Origin: Fibrobacterota bacterium | GTDB taxonomy: Bacteria > Fibrobacterota > Chitinivibrionia > Chitinivibrionales > Chitinispirillaceae | Length of the DNA stretch: 62,330 nucleotides | Reading direction: 5' to 3' | NCBI GenBank assembly: GCA_023436145.1 | Contig: JAEZKP010000053.1 | Span: forward strand, 1 to 62,330 | Shown: one piece after another, positions 8,318 to 18,794 of the stretch | Numbering within the stretch: the stretch's first letter is position 1 | How the letters are laid out: the number at the start of each line of letters is the position of its first letter | Translations under genes and position numbers: made by a program | The notes under the pieces: generated by a model | Seen by the model: the letters and a program-made list of their open reading frames with translations, nothing else | Told to the model about the DNA's origin: nothing | Databases searched by the model: none

Positions 8318-9604
8318 TCAAGTGATAGGTTCAATTGCATTGGTGCTGTCAAAGTGGATAACTGCATGAAACTGGTCAGCCAGACGAGCATTAAAGTAGT
8401 GGCTGCTTCTTTCGGATTCGGGAGTATAGACTACCCCAACCGATCGTTGCAAATGATTTTGTTTTAATGCTTCAAGGTTTGTGGAAAGATCATTAAGATC
8501 AAGTACGAAAGACTTTATATCAGTGTTATGAAAGAGCTCTTCATAACTGTCTTCCAGGGCTGGGTTAAGAGTTTTCTTTTCTACTTCTGCTCCCCATTCT
8601 GATGTAGCCGCTACTGTACCTTTATATGTTGTGAAACCCACCAGGTATGAATCTGCCCAGTGACGAAAAAGCACCATCTGCCCAAGACTGAGTTCTCCGC
8701 TTTCTGAGAATTCAGTAGCCAGCGCATTACCCACATGGGAGTTATGCGCCCACACAACAGTTTTGGCTTTTCCGGTAATTTTGCTTACGTGCTGACTGAT
8801 TGCATCAACCATGTCTGCCATGTGAAGATCCCTCAGGTTCCACGTTTTTACTCTTTTATTAAACATTTCCCGGTAGTACTGTTCGGCATCTTTAGCCACC
8901 AGTGCATTCTGCTCTGCATAAAAGAGATCCTCAGATTCCCCGAGATTGTTTTTAGACAGGTATTCTGTCTTTTTTTTCTGCAGTTCCACAAGTTGATTGA
9001 CTACCTGTTGCTGGCAGTTTTCCTTGACATAACTCATTGCCTGCCCGTAGGAGTCATCATCATTACCGTATTTGTAAAAACAGGCATATCGTTTTCGGGC
9101 CTGTTGTGCGGCTGGTGGATCGACTTTATCCAGATAAGAGATTACTGCTTCGATCGATGAGTACATACTGTAAAGATCTAAACCGTAAAATGCGATTTTC
9201 TGCTCAGGAGGTTTATTCAGGTTAATCAATTGAAGCTGCTCGAAAAAGGAGAGCATTTCTTTATTTTTCCACATCCAGGTCGGAAAGCGTTTAAAACCAT
9301 CAAAAGCCCTGATCGCTGGTATACGCTTATCAGTATCTTTTAAAAACTGATTGACCGGTTGAACCTCCGGAAAATCTGCTTCGGCAGCGATAACATTAAA
9401 TCCTTTTTCTTTAATCAATAACGAGGTAATTTGTGCACGTGCACTGTAAAATTCACTGGTACCATGAGTCGCTTCTCCCAGTAGAACAAAATGGGCATCC
9501 CCTATCCGGTCCAATAAAGGATAAAAATCCCTCTGGTTATTACTCAGAGGATTTATGGAATCTCGGATTGCCTTTAATAATAATGGCTGTTGATTGAATT
9601 TCAT
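8318..9604 (-). CDS. Erythromycin esterase family protein
   Basis: The 428-residue cytosolic protein has the family's N-terminal LLGEATHGTSEF motif (E44, H47 are candidate catalytic residues) and EADFPEVQPVNQFL. It also has VWAHNSHVGNA, the second conserved His block. EreA/EreB members hydrolyse macrolide lactones, but most chromosomal homologues have unknown substrates, so resistance should not be assumed. CCGGAG lies upstream of the ATG. It is transcribed in the same direction as the hsp20 operon, 220 bp upstream of that operon's promoter region. Confidence 0.9.
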   Translation of the reverse strand: MKFNQQPLLLKAIRDSINPLSNNQRDFYPLLDRIGDAHFVLLGEATHGTSEFYSARAQITSLLIKEKGFNVIAAEADFPEVQPVNQFLKDTDKRIPAIRAFDGFKRFPTWMWKNKEMLSFFEQLQLINLNKPPEQKIAFYGLDLYSMYSSIEAVISYLDKVDPPAAQQARKRYACFYKYGNDDDSYGQAMSYVKENCQQQVVNQLVELQKKKTEYLSKNNLGESEDLFYAEQNALVAKDAEQYYREMFNKRVKTWNLRDLHMADMVDAISQHVSKITGKAKTVVWAHNSHVGNALATEFSESGELSLGQMVLFRHWADSYLVGFTTYKGTVAATSEWGAEVEKKTLNPALEDSYEELFHNTDIKSFVLDLNDLSTNLEALKQNHLQRSVGVVYTPESERSSHYFNARLADQFHAVIHFDSTNAIEPIT

Positions 9605-9829
9605 AAAATTCTCCGGTGTTTATTGAACTGGGGAAAGCAACTGCCTTTCTGTGATTTCAGCTCATTTTTACAATTAATATAGGCTGATAGTACTTGAATT
9701 TCTTTGTCTGCAAATTTCATGTCAAAGGCAATCGCATTACCTGACAGTGCCAGATTGTACCAATTTTTGTGGAGTCTCTTTTGCCTGCTTTATTTAGGAT
9801 ACTGGAATGAAATCATCAAATGAGCAGTT

Positions 9830-10522
9830 ATGAAAAAATTTATTCTTAATTTAGTAATAGTATCCTCTATGCTGGGATGGACTGCTGAGGCAGAAAATAA
9901 GAAAGTATCGGATGTGACAATAAACAGCAGCAGGATTATGACTGCGGAGCCGGTGATTTTTGACAAAGAATTGGAAGCAGACCCCTTCAATTCATGCAGT
10001 ACTATTGTGGATTCAATAAGAGATGAGAGTAAAAATGGGACTAAGTATGAATACTTGACAATTGAACAAAAGCTTACCCAACCCGAAAATCCCAGATATT
10101 TCATTTTCGGTCTGGGTGCTTCATATTTTGACAACATAAAAACGGAAAAATGGACATTGGATTTATATGGAGGACGTTTCTGGCAATTGAGTGATGGTTT
10201 TTCCCTGGGTGTGTCTGGAGAAATTCTTTCAGAGTTGAAAGATGTTTTTCTGATGGATGCTACTTTTTCTATCCTTTATTACCCTTTTTACACTGTAATA
10301 ATGCCCTTTGGAGCAATTTCTGCAGGTCCGGGATTTTTCCGTGCCTATAAAGAAAATCAGGGCGTGCTTTTTAGCGGACTGGAACTGGGTGCGATAGTCT
10401 CCCGGGTTTTTCCTTTTATTCTGATGACTTCAGGGAGGATAAATTTCCTTGTAAAAGCAGGAGGGAACAGAAGATTCCCTTTGCCTGTGGTTTATTCGGC
10501 AAGGATAGGGACAGCTTTTTGA
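9830..10522 (+). CDS. Putative outer-membrane beta-barrel protein
   Basis: A 230-residue protein with a signal peptide (residues 1-20, cleavage near AEA). From residue about 85 onwards there are alternating strands with Gly/aromatic patterns (FIFGLGASYFDN, WTLDLYGGRFW, FSLGVSGEIL) and a final strand ending in Phe (ARIGTAF), as in outer-membrane barrels. No family is recognised. It converges on the lytic transglycosylase gene with only 20 bp between stop codons. Confidence 0.65.
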   Translation: MKKFILNLVIVSSMLGWTAEAENKKVSDVTINSSRIMTAEPVIFDKELEADPFNSCSTIVDSIRDESKNGTKYEYLTIEQKLTQPENPRYFIFGLGASYFDNIKTEKWTLDLYGGRFWQLSDGFSLGVSGEILSELKDVFLMDATFSILYYPFYTVIMPFGAISAGPGFFRAYKENQGVLFSGLELGAIVSRVFPFILMTSGRINFLVKAGGNRRFPLPVVYSARIGTAF

Positions 10523-10542
10523 AAAGTGCTTTGGAGTAATTC

Positions 10543-12651
10543 TTATTCCTTTGCCTCTTCAAGATTTTCGATGGTTTCAGTCTGCAAAACCGGCTCACCG
10601 GCAGGGGCATCTTCCAGAACCGGCACTTCATGTGCATCTTTAGCGGCAACTACAGGAATTTTAATCCTGGTGCCCTTTCTGGGAGAAGAAAAATCTAAAT
10701 TTTTGTTTACTTTTTTCAAAAGCCACAGCGGAACTTTATTTCTAGAGCTGATTCTCCAGAAAGAATCACCTTTTTTCAAAGTATAATTGTGATTATCAAT
10801 GACCTGATATCTGGAATAGAAGTCTTCTTCAATAGCCATCAGGTATTCCAGACGATTTGTTTCAAATTTTTTCAAATCACTTTGGGGATGAACCGGAATG
10901 TTTATGCTTTTTCCAAGTTTAAGGTGATAATTTTTCATGTCATTGAGTCGAAGAATGGAGGAAACCGAAACATTCATCCATTCTGCGTAACGGATTACTG
11001 ATTCTCCGATGTTTACCTTGATTAGAGCACTGGAGGCTCCGGGAACCAGTTTAAGACCCAAATCATAGACAGTTGCATCGAATTGGTTTACAGAATTACT
11101 CACGCTGTCTTTTGTTCCGGTTTCGGCTAGGGAGGCTGCTGGTGAAGAGAATAATGAATCGGTTATGGCTGCAGAGGATGAATCCATAAGGGAATCAGCA
11201 GAACTGGCGGTGGTTATTAAACTTTCAGGACTCATCACTTCGCTAAGCACTTCGATGAGCTTTGAAGTGTCTGCCAAATTAGCTGTGCCTGCCAGAGAGT
11301 CTGTCGCTTCGATAGTTATTGAATCTGAGGCGGATACCACTACAGGTGAAGGCTCTGTTTTGTCGGGGAGCCGTAATACCTGCCCTTCGAAAATTTTATT
11401 CATTTTTCCGATCGCGTTGATAGATGCTAACACCTGGGGCGAGATACCGTACTTACGGGCGATACCAATAAGATTATCTCCCTTTCTCACCGTGTAATAG
11501 GTGGATTTATCATCGGATATCTCCACTGAACCCGGTTTAATTGTGGCTAAAGCAATTTTCAGTTTTTCGATAGATACTGTATCCGGAAGCGATACGGAAT
11601 AGCCGGAGGGGATATTTTTTTGTTGTGAGTAGACACTGGGTCTTATAGCCGGGTTATACTGAATAAACAGATCCAGAGTTATTCCGGTCAGCTCACAAAG
11701 CTTTAGAGGTGTGATTTTAGTATCTAAGGTAAAAGAGTTCCTGGGATAGCTTTTTTGGGGAACCAGATCGGGGAAATAATGAAAAGCACTGTCTGCCAGT
11801 CTCATAGCTGCAATAAAAGAAGCATAGAAGTTTTTAGAGGCGAATTTAAAGGAGGGGCTTTCGTGTTTGGCCAGAATCTCACCGATATCATTTGTTCCCA
11901 AAGAATTCACTGCCTTTTTCATTCCTGTAAGACCGTGGTTATAGGCGGTTATAGCCAAAGGCCAGGATTGCAGGTGTTTATAGTTAAGATTAAGCAGTCT
12001 GGCTGCAGCGTCGGAAGCAATGATTGGATCCATGCGTTCATCGATATCGTAATTAATGCTCATAAAAAGTTTTCCGGTGCTGCGCATGAATTGCCACATA
12101 CCTGCAGCACCAACTCTGGAGTAGGCTTGAGGATCAAAGGATGATTCCACATGGGGTAAATATTTCAACTGGTCTGGAAGCCCGTATTTTTTCAGAATAG
12201 CACTGATGGTATCCAGATACATAAAGGACCGTTCCAGACCCATCTTAAAACGTTGTTTCTGACCTAATTGAAACCGTATACGCTCAGCTGCGCCTTTAAG
12301 TGCCCCTGAATCTGCATACGACTCAAATAATTCCATTACCCGTTTCTGTTTTTCATTTAGCCTGGAATTATCCGAAATCTCCTTAAGCATCGCAGCATAA
12401 ATTTTTTTCCGGGATTCTATGTGCTCAGACTGTTGTTTTTCGGCTATTGAGCTAAGGTCGATCTTTTCATAGATCACCAGGGGATAATCACGATCATGGA
12501 GTAAGCCTTCCTGAAGTGATACTTCGGAGTAGATTTTTTTCCAGAATTCAACATTTCCTTTGATTATGTCGGGTTCAGGAAAGAGTGTCTGGCTATGAAT
12601 GCAGGATAAAGAAAAAAGAAGAATAGACCATTTTTTAATCAACAACTGCAT
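10543..12651 (-). CDS. mltD: MltD-like membrane-bound lytic murein transglycosylase with LysM domains
   Basis: The 702-residue exported protein cleaves peptidoglycan glycan strands to 1,6-anhydro-MurNAc ends. It has a signal sequence (about residues 8-22). The SLT domain at about 150-270 contains the catalytic ES pair in LPHVESSFDPQAYS, then AAGMWQFM and AITAYNHG. Three LysM-type peptidoglycan-binding modules follow: YTVRKGDNLIGIARKYG, a divergent VNIGESVIRYAEW, and YTLKKGDSFWRISSR. A Ser/Ala-rich linker separates the first two. The C-terminal 40 residues are acidic and unstructured. The start has no clear ribosome binding site. Confidence 0.9.
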   Translation of the reverse strand: MQLLIKKWSILLFSLSCIHSQTLFPEPDIIKGNVEFWKKIYSEVSLQEGLLHDRDYPLVIYEKIDLSSIAEKQQSEHIESRKKIYAAMLKEISDNSRLNEKQKRVMELFESYADSGALKGAAERIRFQLGQKQRFKMGLERSFMYLDTISAILKKYGLPDQLKYLPHVESSFDPQAYSRVGAAGMWQFMRSTGKLFMSINYDIDERMDPIIASDAAARLLNLNYKHLQSWPLAITAYNHGLTGMKKAVNSLGTNDIGEILAKHESPSFKFASKNFYASFIAAMRLADSAFHYFPDLVPQKSYPRNSFTLDTKITPLKLCELTGITLDLFIQYNPAIRPSVYSQQKNIPSGYSVSLPDTVSIEKLKIALATIKPGSVEISDDKSTYYTVRKGDNLIGIARKYGISPQVLASINAIGKMNKIFEGQVLRLPDKTEPSPVVVSASDSITIEATDSLAGTANLADTSKLIEVLSEVMSPESLITTASSADSLMDSSSAAITDSLFSSPAASLAETGTKDSVSNSVNQFDATVYDLGLKLVPGASSALIKVNIGESVIRYAEWMNVSVSSILRLNDMKNYHLKLGKSINIPVHPQSDLKKFETNRLEYLMAIEEDFYSRYQVIDNHNYTLKKGDSFWRISSRNKVPLWLLKKVNKNLDFSSPRKGTRIKIPVVAAKDAHEVPVLEDAPAGEPVLQTETIENLEEAKE

Positions 12652-12819
12652 GGTTGGTTTTCTATTTCTGGTTTATAGTGACAGTTTATAGATCTGGATA
12701 AAAATAGCATCGTGTGTTTCGGAATGTAAGGGGCAAAAGACAGGCCAGAGAGAAAGCAATATCTGGCATATTTATTGAAACTGTACACAATGGCTCCTAT
12801 ACTCCCAAGAGGCATTGTT

Positions 12820-15800
12820 ATGATGCGAAAAATACTAAAAAAAGCGGCACTGCTCCTAATATGGAGCTTTGCAATTTTGACAGGACTTTATTTTTGTCTT
12901 CTGTTGATTGTTCATCTTCCCCCGGTACAACGGTTTATTATCGGCATTGCAGAAAAACAGTCAGCCAAAGTTATCGATGGTACTCTTTCTATAAATTCCT
13001 ACTTTACTAATCTGTTGTCTTTTGCAGAAGTTTATTCAGTCAGAATCAAATCACCAGATTACCTGAATGATACTATTTCCATAGATGTAATCCATGCCAA
13101 CTACAATTTGCTCTCTCTTTTAAAGCAAAAAATTGCGCTTCCTTATATCAGTGCCACCGGTGGAAAACTGTATGCACAAAGAGATGAATCCGGTGTATTT
13201 AGAATCCCGGGTATCCGGTTGCCACTTCAAAACGGTGCTCAGCAGAAAAAGTCGGATTGGAAATTGGAAATAGGCAATGTTTGCGCCCGGAAAATTGACC
13301 TTTCTTATTTGGATAAGAAACTGAAGGCTCTCATAACTCTTGAAAATATTCAGGCATGCGCCGGATTTGATCCTATGCAGGCATCAATCTCTTCAGAATA
13401 TCTGAAAATCCAGTCTCCTCAGGTGAATACAGATTTTGAAGAGTTGATGGCAGATGTTAAAATGGAGGATTCCATTTTACATGTATCACACTTTTCTGTG
13501 AATGGCAGTCAATTACAATTGTCTGTAAAGGGGGAGGTTCCATTTACCCAAATTCATCATTTGAATCTTTGGGGGCAGTTGGTTGCTGACATGTCTTTGA
13601 CAGATGGTTTTATTCCAATGGAACACAGGATCAGAGGTGCTGTCAGCTCTCAGTTTGAAATAACCGGTAATATCATCTCCCCGGTTATAAAAGCATCTTT
13701 CAATTCTTCATCTCTTTTATACCGTAACATATCAATAGATACCTTTTATCTGCAGGCTAACCTGGATCAGCATGAATTGCTGAAAACAGATTCTTATCTG
13801 CAAAATAGTATCGCCAGGGCCGATATACAGGCAGAGGCTTCGTTAAAAGATGTTTTCAGAAAGCCTGTGTTGAAAGAGTATAATCTGACGGCGCTTGTTG
13901 ACGGAATTAATCTGGGACTTCTGGCCGAATACTTTCACATTAAGAAACCACCGGTTAATGGCACTGCGACAGCTAATCTTCTGGCTTCAGGTTATAATCT
14001 GTCTGATCTTCCGGAAAATGCAGAGCTTTCACTGGCTGTTTCAGAAAAAGGCTCTCTGAATATTGACACATTGTGGTTTTTATTAAATCTGGAAAACAAC
14101 TTCTGGTCTCTGCAGTCCCTTCTGGGCCACAAAAACTATCTTCATGGTCAGGGGAAAGTGAGATTATTTGACAAAATGGAAGGGTCTGTTGAAGGAACCA
14201 TAAAACAACCCTCAATATTAAGTTCATTAATTTTAAAGAACCCGATTAAGGGAGTATTCTCCCTAAAAACATCCTTTACCAACCTGTTTCAAGATCCTGA
14301 TCTGAGTCTGAGCCTATTTTCTGATTTGTTTTTCTGGAGAGGATTCCGTTTTTCTGATTTTGACGCCAGCATTAATTATGACAGTACGTGGAATATTGAC
14401 AGTTTGTGCACTGATGTTACTGCTGATTTGCAGAAAACAATTCTGCCTGACATTAAAAATTTGCAGGGGATTTTAAATGCCAGCATAAAAGCACAGGGTA
14501 AAATTTTTAATCCGGTGATTCAAACAAAAATAAAAATAGCGGATCCACTTTATCAGAATTTCAAAGCAGACAGCTTATTTGCAGCGTTGTTTTACAATGA
14601 TAAACAACTATTGATAGATAGTTTAACTTTACATAAAGACACTCTTGTTTTAAGGACTACTGGAAATATTGATCTTTTAGATCCGGGATATTCCTTACAG
14701 TCAAAATCGGTGGTGCAAGTCAGAAATAATTCAGCGCTTCAGTTGCGCTCGAAAGCCAGATATGTTCGTGATACAGTACTGCTCAAAGCAGTTGTCGATT
14801 ATGCCAGAATCGGACTTCTTTTACCTCAGATACCTCTTTCCCCCTGTGTGGATGGAAGCATACAGGTTAATGCCGTTATGGATAAACAAAATTGTTTACA
14901 CACAGGAAACCTTCTGGTGAAGTTAAAAGAGAATGCTCTGGAGTTACCAAATCCCTTTCTTTTTTTAGGGTCGTTTAATTATGGTTCAAATGGTCTCTCC
15001 GGTGACCTGAGGGTGATTGGAAAAGAGGACAGTGTGTCGGTACTGCTTGCATCATTGCAAACACCGTTACGGGGTGGATGCATGCAGAGGATTTGGCCGT
15101 TGGCAGAGGGATCAAGGGCTCAACTGATCGCCAGTGATTTTGAATTTGGAGAATTGATACAGACTCTGTTTCCTGGTATGTATATAAGAGGGGAAGTTAA
15201 TGGGAAAACAGAAGTTGAAGTAAAAAACGGATTATGGTATATAAATGGAAAATTGGTGACCACGCTGGATACTCTGTACTGGGCATCACAAATGTTGGAA
15301 GTTTCAGGGGTTAAAGCAAATGCAGTGATGTCAGGCTGGACCAGAGAGCCAAATATTGATTTTTCGATACTCTCAAAATCCATTTCACTCAACAATAACT
15401 CACCGCTTAACATGCGCGCGTACGGAAACATTTCTGGAGAAAAATTACGAATCGATTCACTTTATGGCAATTTTGAGAATGATGGTTATTTGCGTCTGCA
15501 GGGTTTGATTCCACTAAAATGGAAAGGGAAAGTCAGTCCGGAGATTGAATTTGAATTCAGCAGGTTGCCATTGGCAATGGCTAATAACTTTATTCCGACA
15601 GCAACAATCAAACAGGGGAACTCTTCGGGAAAGGGAAAGATAAGTACAGACTTGTCACAGTTTAAGGCAGAAGGAAACATTGCGATCAATGGATTGCAAT
15701 TTTATCTGAATAACTGCAATGGAGTGGCCGGACCATTCCAGGCATACATTAACCTGAAAAATGACCAGATTATTCTGGATACTATTCATGGTAAATGGGG

Positions 15801-16815
15801 AGATGGAAGCTTAAACGGAAAAGGTGATTTAAGGCTTAGCCCTGAAAGGCTGGAAGATATAAATACCAATTTTACCTTAAGAGATTTTAATATCAGTTGT
15901 CAGGATGCAGTCCGGATAGGAATTGAAAATGCATTTGCCAACGTTTATAAAAAAGGAAATAATTACCGGATAGATGCAAATATAAAGTTAGATGATTCAA
16001 GAATAGAAAAAATGTTTACGATTTCAGGTCTTTTTGAGAGCTTCAGGGAAGGTGAAGGAAGTCCTTCAATGCCATCTGCTGTTTTACAAAAAACAATATT
16101 GAATACAGTAGTCGACCTTAACAGTAATCTACTGATCGATACTAATCTGGGAAGATTTCTTCTGGATGGCAGGATGAATGTATCCGGGCCTGCTGCAAGG
16201 CCTTCCTTTAACGGTGTGCTAAATATAGAGGAGGGTAGGATCAGATATCTGGATCGGGATTTTGAGATTCAGGAAGGGACGCTGTTTCAGTTCAGTGCAG
16301 CTGAAATAAATCCTACATTGGAGATTGAAGCCAGTTCAGAGGTTCAGGATTTTACAGCTGATGTTCAGCCTGAATATACTGTTAATGTAATGGTGAGAGG
16401 AACAATGAGAAATCCAAGTATCAGGTTGAGTTCAAATCCTTCCCTTGATCAGCAGCAGATAATCAATTTACTGACCTTTGGTGGAATACAGGGCAGTCCT
16501 GGTTTTCAAACCCGTGGTGGTCAGATATTAAGCTCCTATGTAACAGGTTTGGGGTCCCAATATATCGAAGAGATCACCGGTTTATCAAATGTCAGCATAT
16601 CAGGTAATATTTTTGCCCAGGATGGCGGGTTAGCATTGACTGTAAGTCAGAATTTAACATCCAGAATTTCGGTTTCCTATCAGACTGATGTCACCGATAT
16701 CGGGCAATATTCGGTGCAGGTGATGTACCGGTTGTTTCCTCAGCTAAGGTTGATTGGAAGAACTGATTCCAGGGGAAATTCTGATGCAGGAGTAAAATTT
16801 ATATACAGGAGATAA
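12820..16815 (+). CDS. tamB: TamB-like translocation and assembly module protein
   Basis: The protein has about 1,331 residues. A single N-terminal membrane anchor (LLLIWSFAILTGLYFCLLLI) is followed by a very long repetitive beta-helical periplasmic region and the conserved C-terminal TamB (DUF490) domain, including NPSLDQQQIINLLTFGG. AsmA/TamB-type proteins bridge the inner membrane to an Omp85 partner and support outer-membrane assembly or lipid transport. The frame is open to 12775 through a TTG. The tandem ATGs at 12820 and 12823 are preferred because AGAGG lies 7 bp upstream. The Omp85 gene begins 2 bp after its stop codon, so the pair is an operon. Confidence 0.88.
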   Translation: MMRKILKKAALLLIWSFAILTGLYFCLLLIVHLPPVQRFIIGIAEKQSAKVIDGTLSINSYFTNLLSFAEVYSVRIKSPDYLNDTISIDVIHANYNLLSLLKQKIALPYISATGGKLYAQRDESGVFRIPGIRLPLQNGAQQKKSDWKLEIGNVCARKIDLSYLDKKLKALITLENIQACAGFDPMQASISSEYLKIQSPQVNTDFEELMADVKMEDSILHVSHFSVNGSQLQLSVKGEVPFTQIHHLNLWGQLVADMSLTDGFIPMEHRIRGAVSSQFEITGNIISPVIKASFNSSSLLYRNISIDTFYLQANLDQHELLKTDSYLQNSIARADIQAEASLKDVFRKPVLKEYNLTALVDGINLGLLAEYFHIKKPPVNGTATANLLASGYNLSDLPENAELSLAVSEKGSLNIDTLWFLLNLENNFWSLQSLLGHKNYLHGQGKVRLFDKMEGSVEGTIKQPSILSSLILKNPIKGVFSLKTSFTNLFQDPDLSLSLFSDLFFWRGFRFSDFDASINYDSTWNIDSLCTDVTADLQKTILPDIKNLQGILNASIKAQGKIFNPVIQTKIKIADPLYQNFKADSLFAALFYNDKQLLIDSLTLHKDTLVLRTTGNIDLLDPGYSLQSKSVVQVRNNSALQLRSKARYVRDTVLLKAVVDYARIGLLLPQIPLSPCVDGSIQVNAVMDKQNCLHTGNLLVKLKENALELPNPFLFLGSFNYGSNGLSGDLRVIGKEDSVSVLLASLQTPLRGGCMQRIWPLAEGSRAQLIASDFEFGELIQTLFPGMYIRGEVNGKTEVEVKNGLWYINGKLVTTLDTLYWASQMLEVSGVKANAVMSGWTREPNIDFSILSKSISLNNNSPLNMRAYGNISGEKLRIDSLYGNFENDGYLRLQGLIPLKWKGKVSPEIEFEFSRLPLAMANNFIPTATIKQGNSSGKGKISTDLSQFKAEGNIAINGLQFYLNNCNGVAGPFQAYINLKNDQIILDTIHGKWGDGSLNGKGDLRLSPERLEDINTNFTLRDFNISCQDAVRIGIENAFANVYKKGNNYRIDANIKLDDSRIEKMFTISGLFESFREGEGSPSMPSAVLQKTILNTVVDLNSNLLIDTNLGRFLLDGRMNVSGPAARPSFNGVLNIEEGRIRYLDRDFEIQEGTLFQFSAAEINPTLEIEASSEVQDFTADVQPEYTVNVMVRGTMRNPSIRLSSNPSLDQQQIINLLTFGGIQGSPGFQTRGGQILSSYVTGLGSQYIEEITGLSNVSISGNIFAQDGGLALTVSQNLTSRISVSYQTDVTDIGQYSVQVMYRLFPQLRLIGRTDSRGNSDAGVKFIYRR

Positions 16816-16816
16816 A

Positions 16817-18607
16817 ATGCGTTTTTGTGGAGAATGGATAATTCTATTCTCTTTTATTACTGCTCTTGCACAAAATGGGAAATGGACAGTTGCCAATATT
16901 CAGTTTTCCGGTAATAATGAGGTTGCCCGCGAGAAGCTGCTTGAACAGATGGAGCTCCAACCTCAGGGGCTGTTTAAAAAATCCACTTACTCCTTTACCA
17001 CCCTGGCTGATGATATAGATGCTATTGAAAAATACTATCATCAAAACGGCTATCTGAGTGCTGCAGCCAGTATCGAACGGATAAGCCGTAATCGGGAGAA
17101 TCTGAAAGTAGGAATTCTTATAAAAATAAAAGAGGGCAGGCAGACTCTCATTGATACAGTATTATTCACCAGTAATAAAGTGTTTAAAAGTACCTCTCTT
17201 TATAGCTGGATTCCTGTTAAAAACGACGATCCCTTTGATTCTTTTTTAGTTGATAGAGGAGTTTACATTATAAATGACAGTCTGGTTTCCAGGGGATACT
17301 TGTTTTCAGATGTAAAATATAAAGTGAGAAAGGACAGTATAAACAACAAGGCTGAAGTGATCTACCAGGTAGATGAAGGACCGCTGGTGAAAGCGGGCAG
17401 ACTGGAGATTTTTGGCACCAAAAAAGTTGACAGGGAGGTGGTTTTAAAAGAAGTCGATTTTAAGACCGGTCAGATTCTGACTTCAAAAGATATCACCAGA
17501 AATATCGGTTCCTTATATAATACCGGTTTGTTTGATTATGCCAGTATAGAGCCGGGAGACAGTTTAATGGGAGCAACTGCAGAAACGTTAACTGTTCCGG
17601 CAGTGGTCAGGGTGTCGGAAGCGCAAATGTTTGAACTTATGGCAGGGGGTGGTTACAGTACTTCCGATGGATTATATGGCGATTTGAGTGCTGCTTATAA
17701 GAACCTGTTTGGTTTAGGACATGGAATTTCTTTAGTCTCCAGGGCATCAATCGATATTCTTTCTGCAAGATTGATTTATTCATATCCAAGAATATTCAAA
17801 AGGAGTTATTCTGCGGAAATTACCGGCTATTTACAAAGAATAGATGCCCCCACCTTTTCAGGAGCTTTCGGCGGGGGAATTCTGAGCCTTATCAGGAGAG
17901 CGGGAAAATTCAATCGATACAGGGCTTATATGCAGGCAGAGCGAACCTCCTGGATTGATGAGCCGGAAGGAATTGATACTTTTACCACAGATCAACCTGA
18001 AAATATCTTCTTATTAGGGGCAGGTCTCAGCCGTGATACGCGAAGATCGGTTTTTATACCAGGAAAGGCGATCTTTGCTTACCTGGATGCAGAGATTGCA
18101 GGATTTGGTATTATTCCCTGGAGCAGTAACTTCTATCGGCTTAATGGGGATATCCGTTTTTATGTTCCCTTTTTCAGATCGATTTCTTTATCTACAGCTC
18201 TTTATAGTGGGTATTTGCATGGATTTGCTGGGGATCAGGTGCCGATACAGAAACAATTTTATTTCGGGCCTGATGGGATAAGGGTTATCAGAGGTTACAG
18301 CGAACGGGAATTAGCTATAATTAGTGAGAGCGGAGATACATTGGGGGGGAATTTTGCGATGGTAGTTACTCCTATAGAAATTACGTTTCCCATTACTGGT
18401 ATACTGCGTGGGGCGCTTTTTGTAGAGGGGGGAGGTATATGGGAACGTCCCCACAATTTTGGTCTTGCTACTTTTCATTGGTCTTTAGGTCCGGGTGTAA
18501 GAATTGGTACGCCCATTGGTCCGGTTCGTCTGGATTATGGGTTCCAGCTTAATAGAGAGTTTCCTTTCAGGGGCGGGTTTTCTTTGGGTATCGGACTAGC
18601 CTTTTAG
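16817..18607 (+). CDS. BamA/TamA-family outer-membrane assembly protein (Omp85)
   Basis: A 596-residue protein with a signal peptide (residues 1-19). Three or so POTRA domains (about 20-265) are recognisable by QLxxxGLFKKSTYSF-like and GTKKVDREVVLKE segments. A 16-strand barrel follows, including the GPDGIRVIRGYSE lid-lock motif, VEGGGIW and GPVRLDYGF, and ends in aromatic F. It is directly coupled to the TamB-like gene, so it most likely acts as its outer-membrane partner (TamA role). The genome may hold a separate canonical BamA. Confidence 0.9.
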   Translation: MRFCGEWIILFSFITALAQNGKWTVANIQFSGNNEVAREKLLEQMELQPQGLFKKSTYSFTTLADDIDAIEKYYHQNGYLSAAASIERISRNRENLKVGILIKIKEGRQTLIDTVLFTSNKVFKSTSLYSWIPVKNDDPFDSFLVDRGVYIINDSLVSRGYLFSDVKYKVRKDSINNKAEVIYQVDEGPLVKAGRLEIFGTKKVDREVVLKEVDFKTGQILTSKDITRNIGSLYNTGLFDYASIEPGDSLMGATAETLTVPAVVRVSEAQMFELMAGGGYSTSDGLYGDLSAAYKNLFGLGHGISLVSRASIDILSARLIYSYPRIFKRSYSAEITGYLQRIDAPTFSGAFGGGILSLIRRAGKFNRYRAYMQAERTSWIDEPEGIDTFTTDQPENIFLLGAGLSRDTRRSVFIPGKAIFAYLDAEIAGFGIIPWSSNFYRLNGDIRFYVPFFRSISLSTALYSGYLHGFAGDQVPIQKQFYFGPDGIRVIRGYSERELAIISESGDTLGGNFAMVVTPIEITFPITGILRGALFVEGGGIWERPHNFGLATFHWSLGPGVRIGTPIGPVRLDYGFQLNREFPFRGGFSLGIGLAF

Positions 18608-18794
18608 CTTGGTCTGCATTAAAACTTCAATCTCAATGTCCTGGCAAACCAAAGAATTTAACAATCCTGGTTTCCGTAATATCCATAAGCCATGCTGAAT
18701 TATTAACCTAAAAACAAGCCCACAAAGACCTGACATTATGCTATTTTATCTATTTTTCGAAAAATTATAGGTTTATTGAAAAAACAAGTTCAAA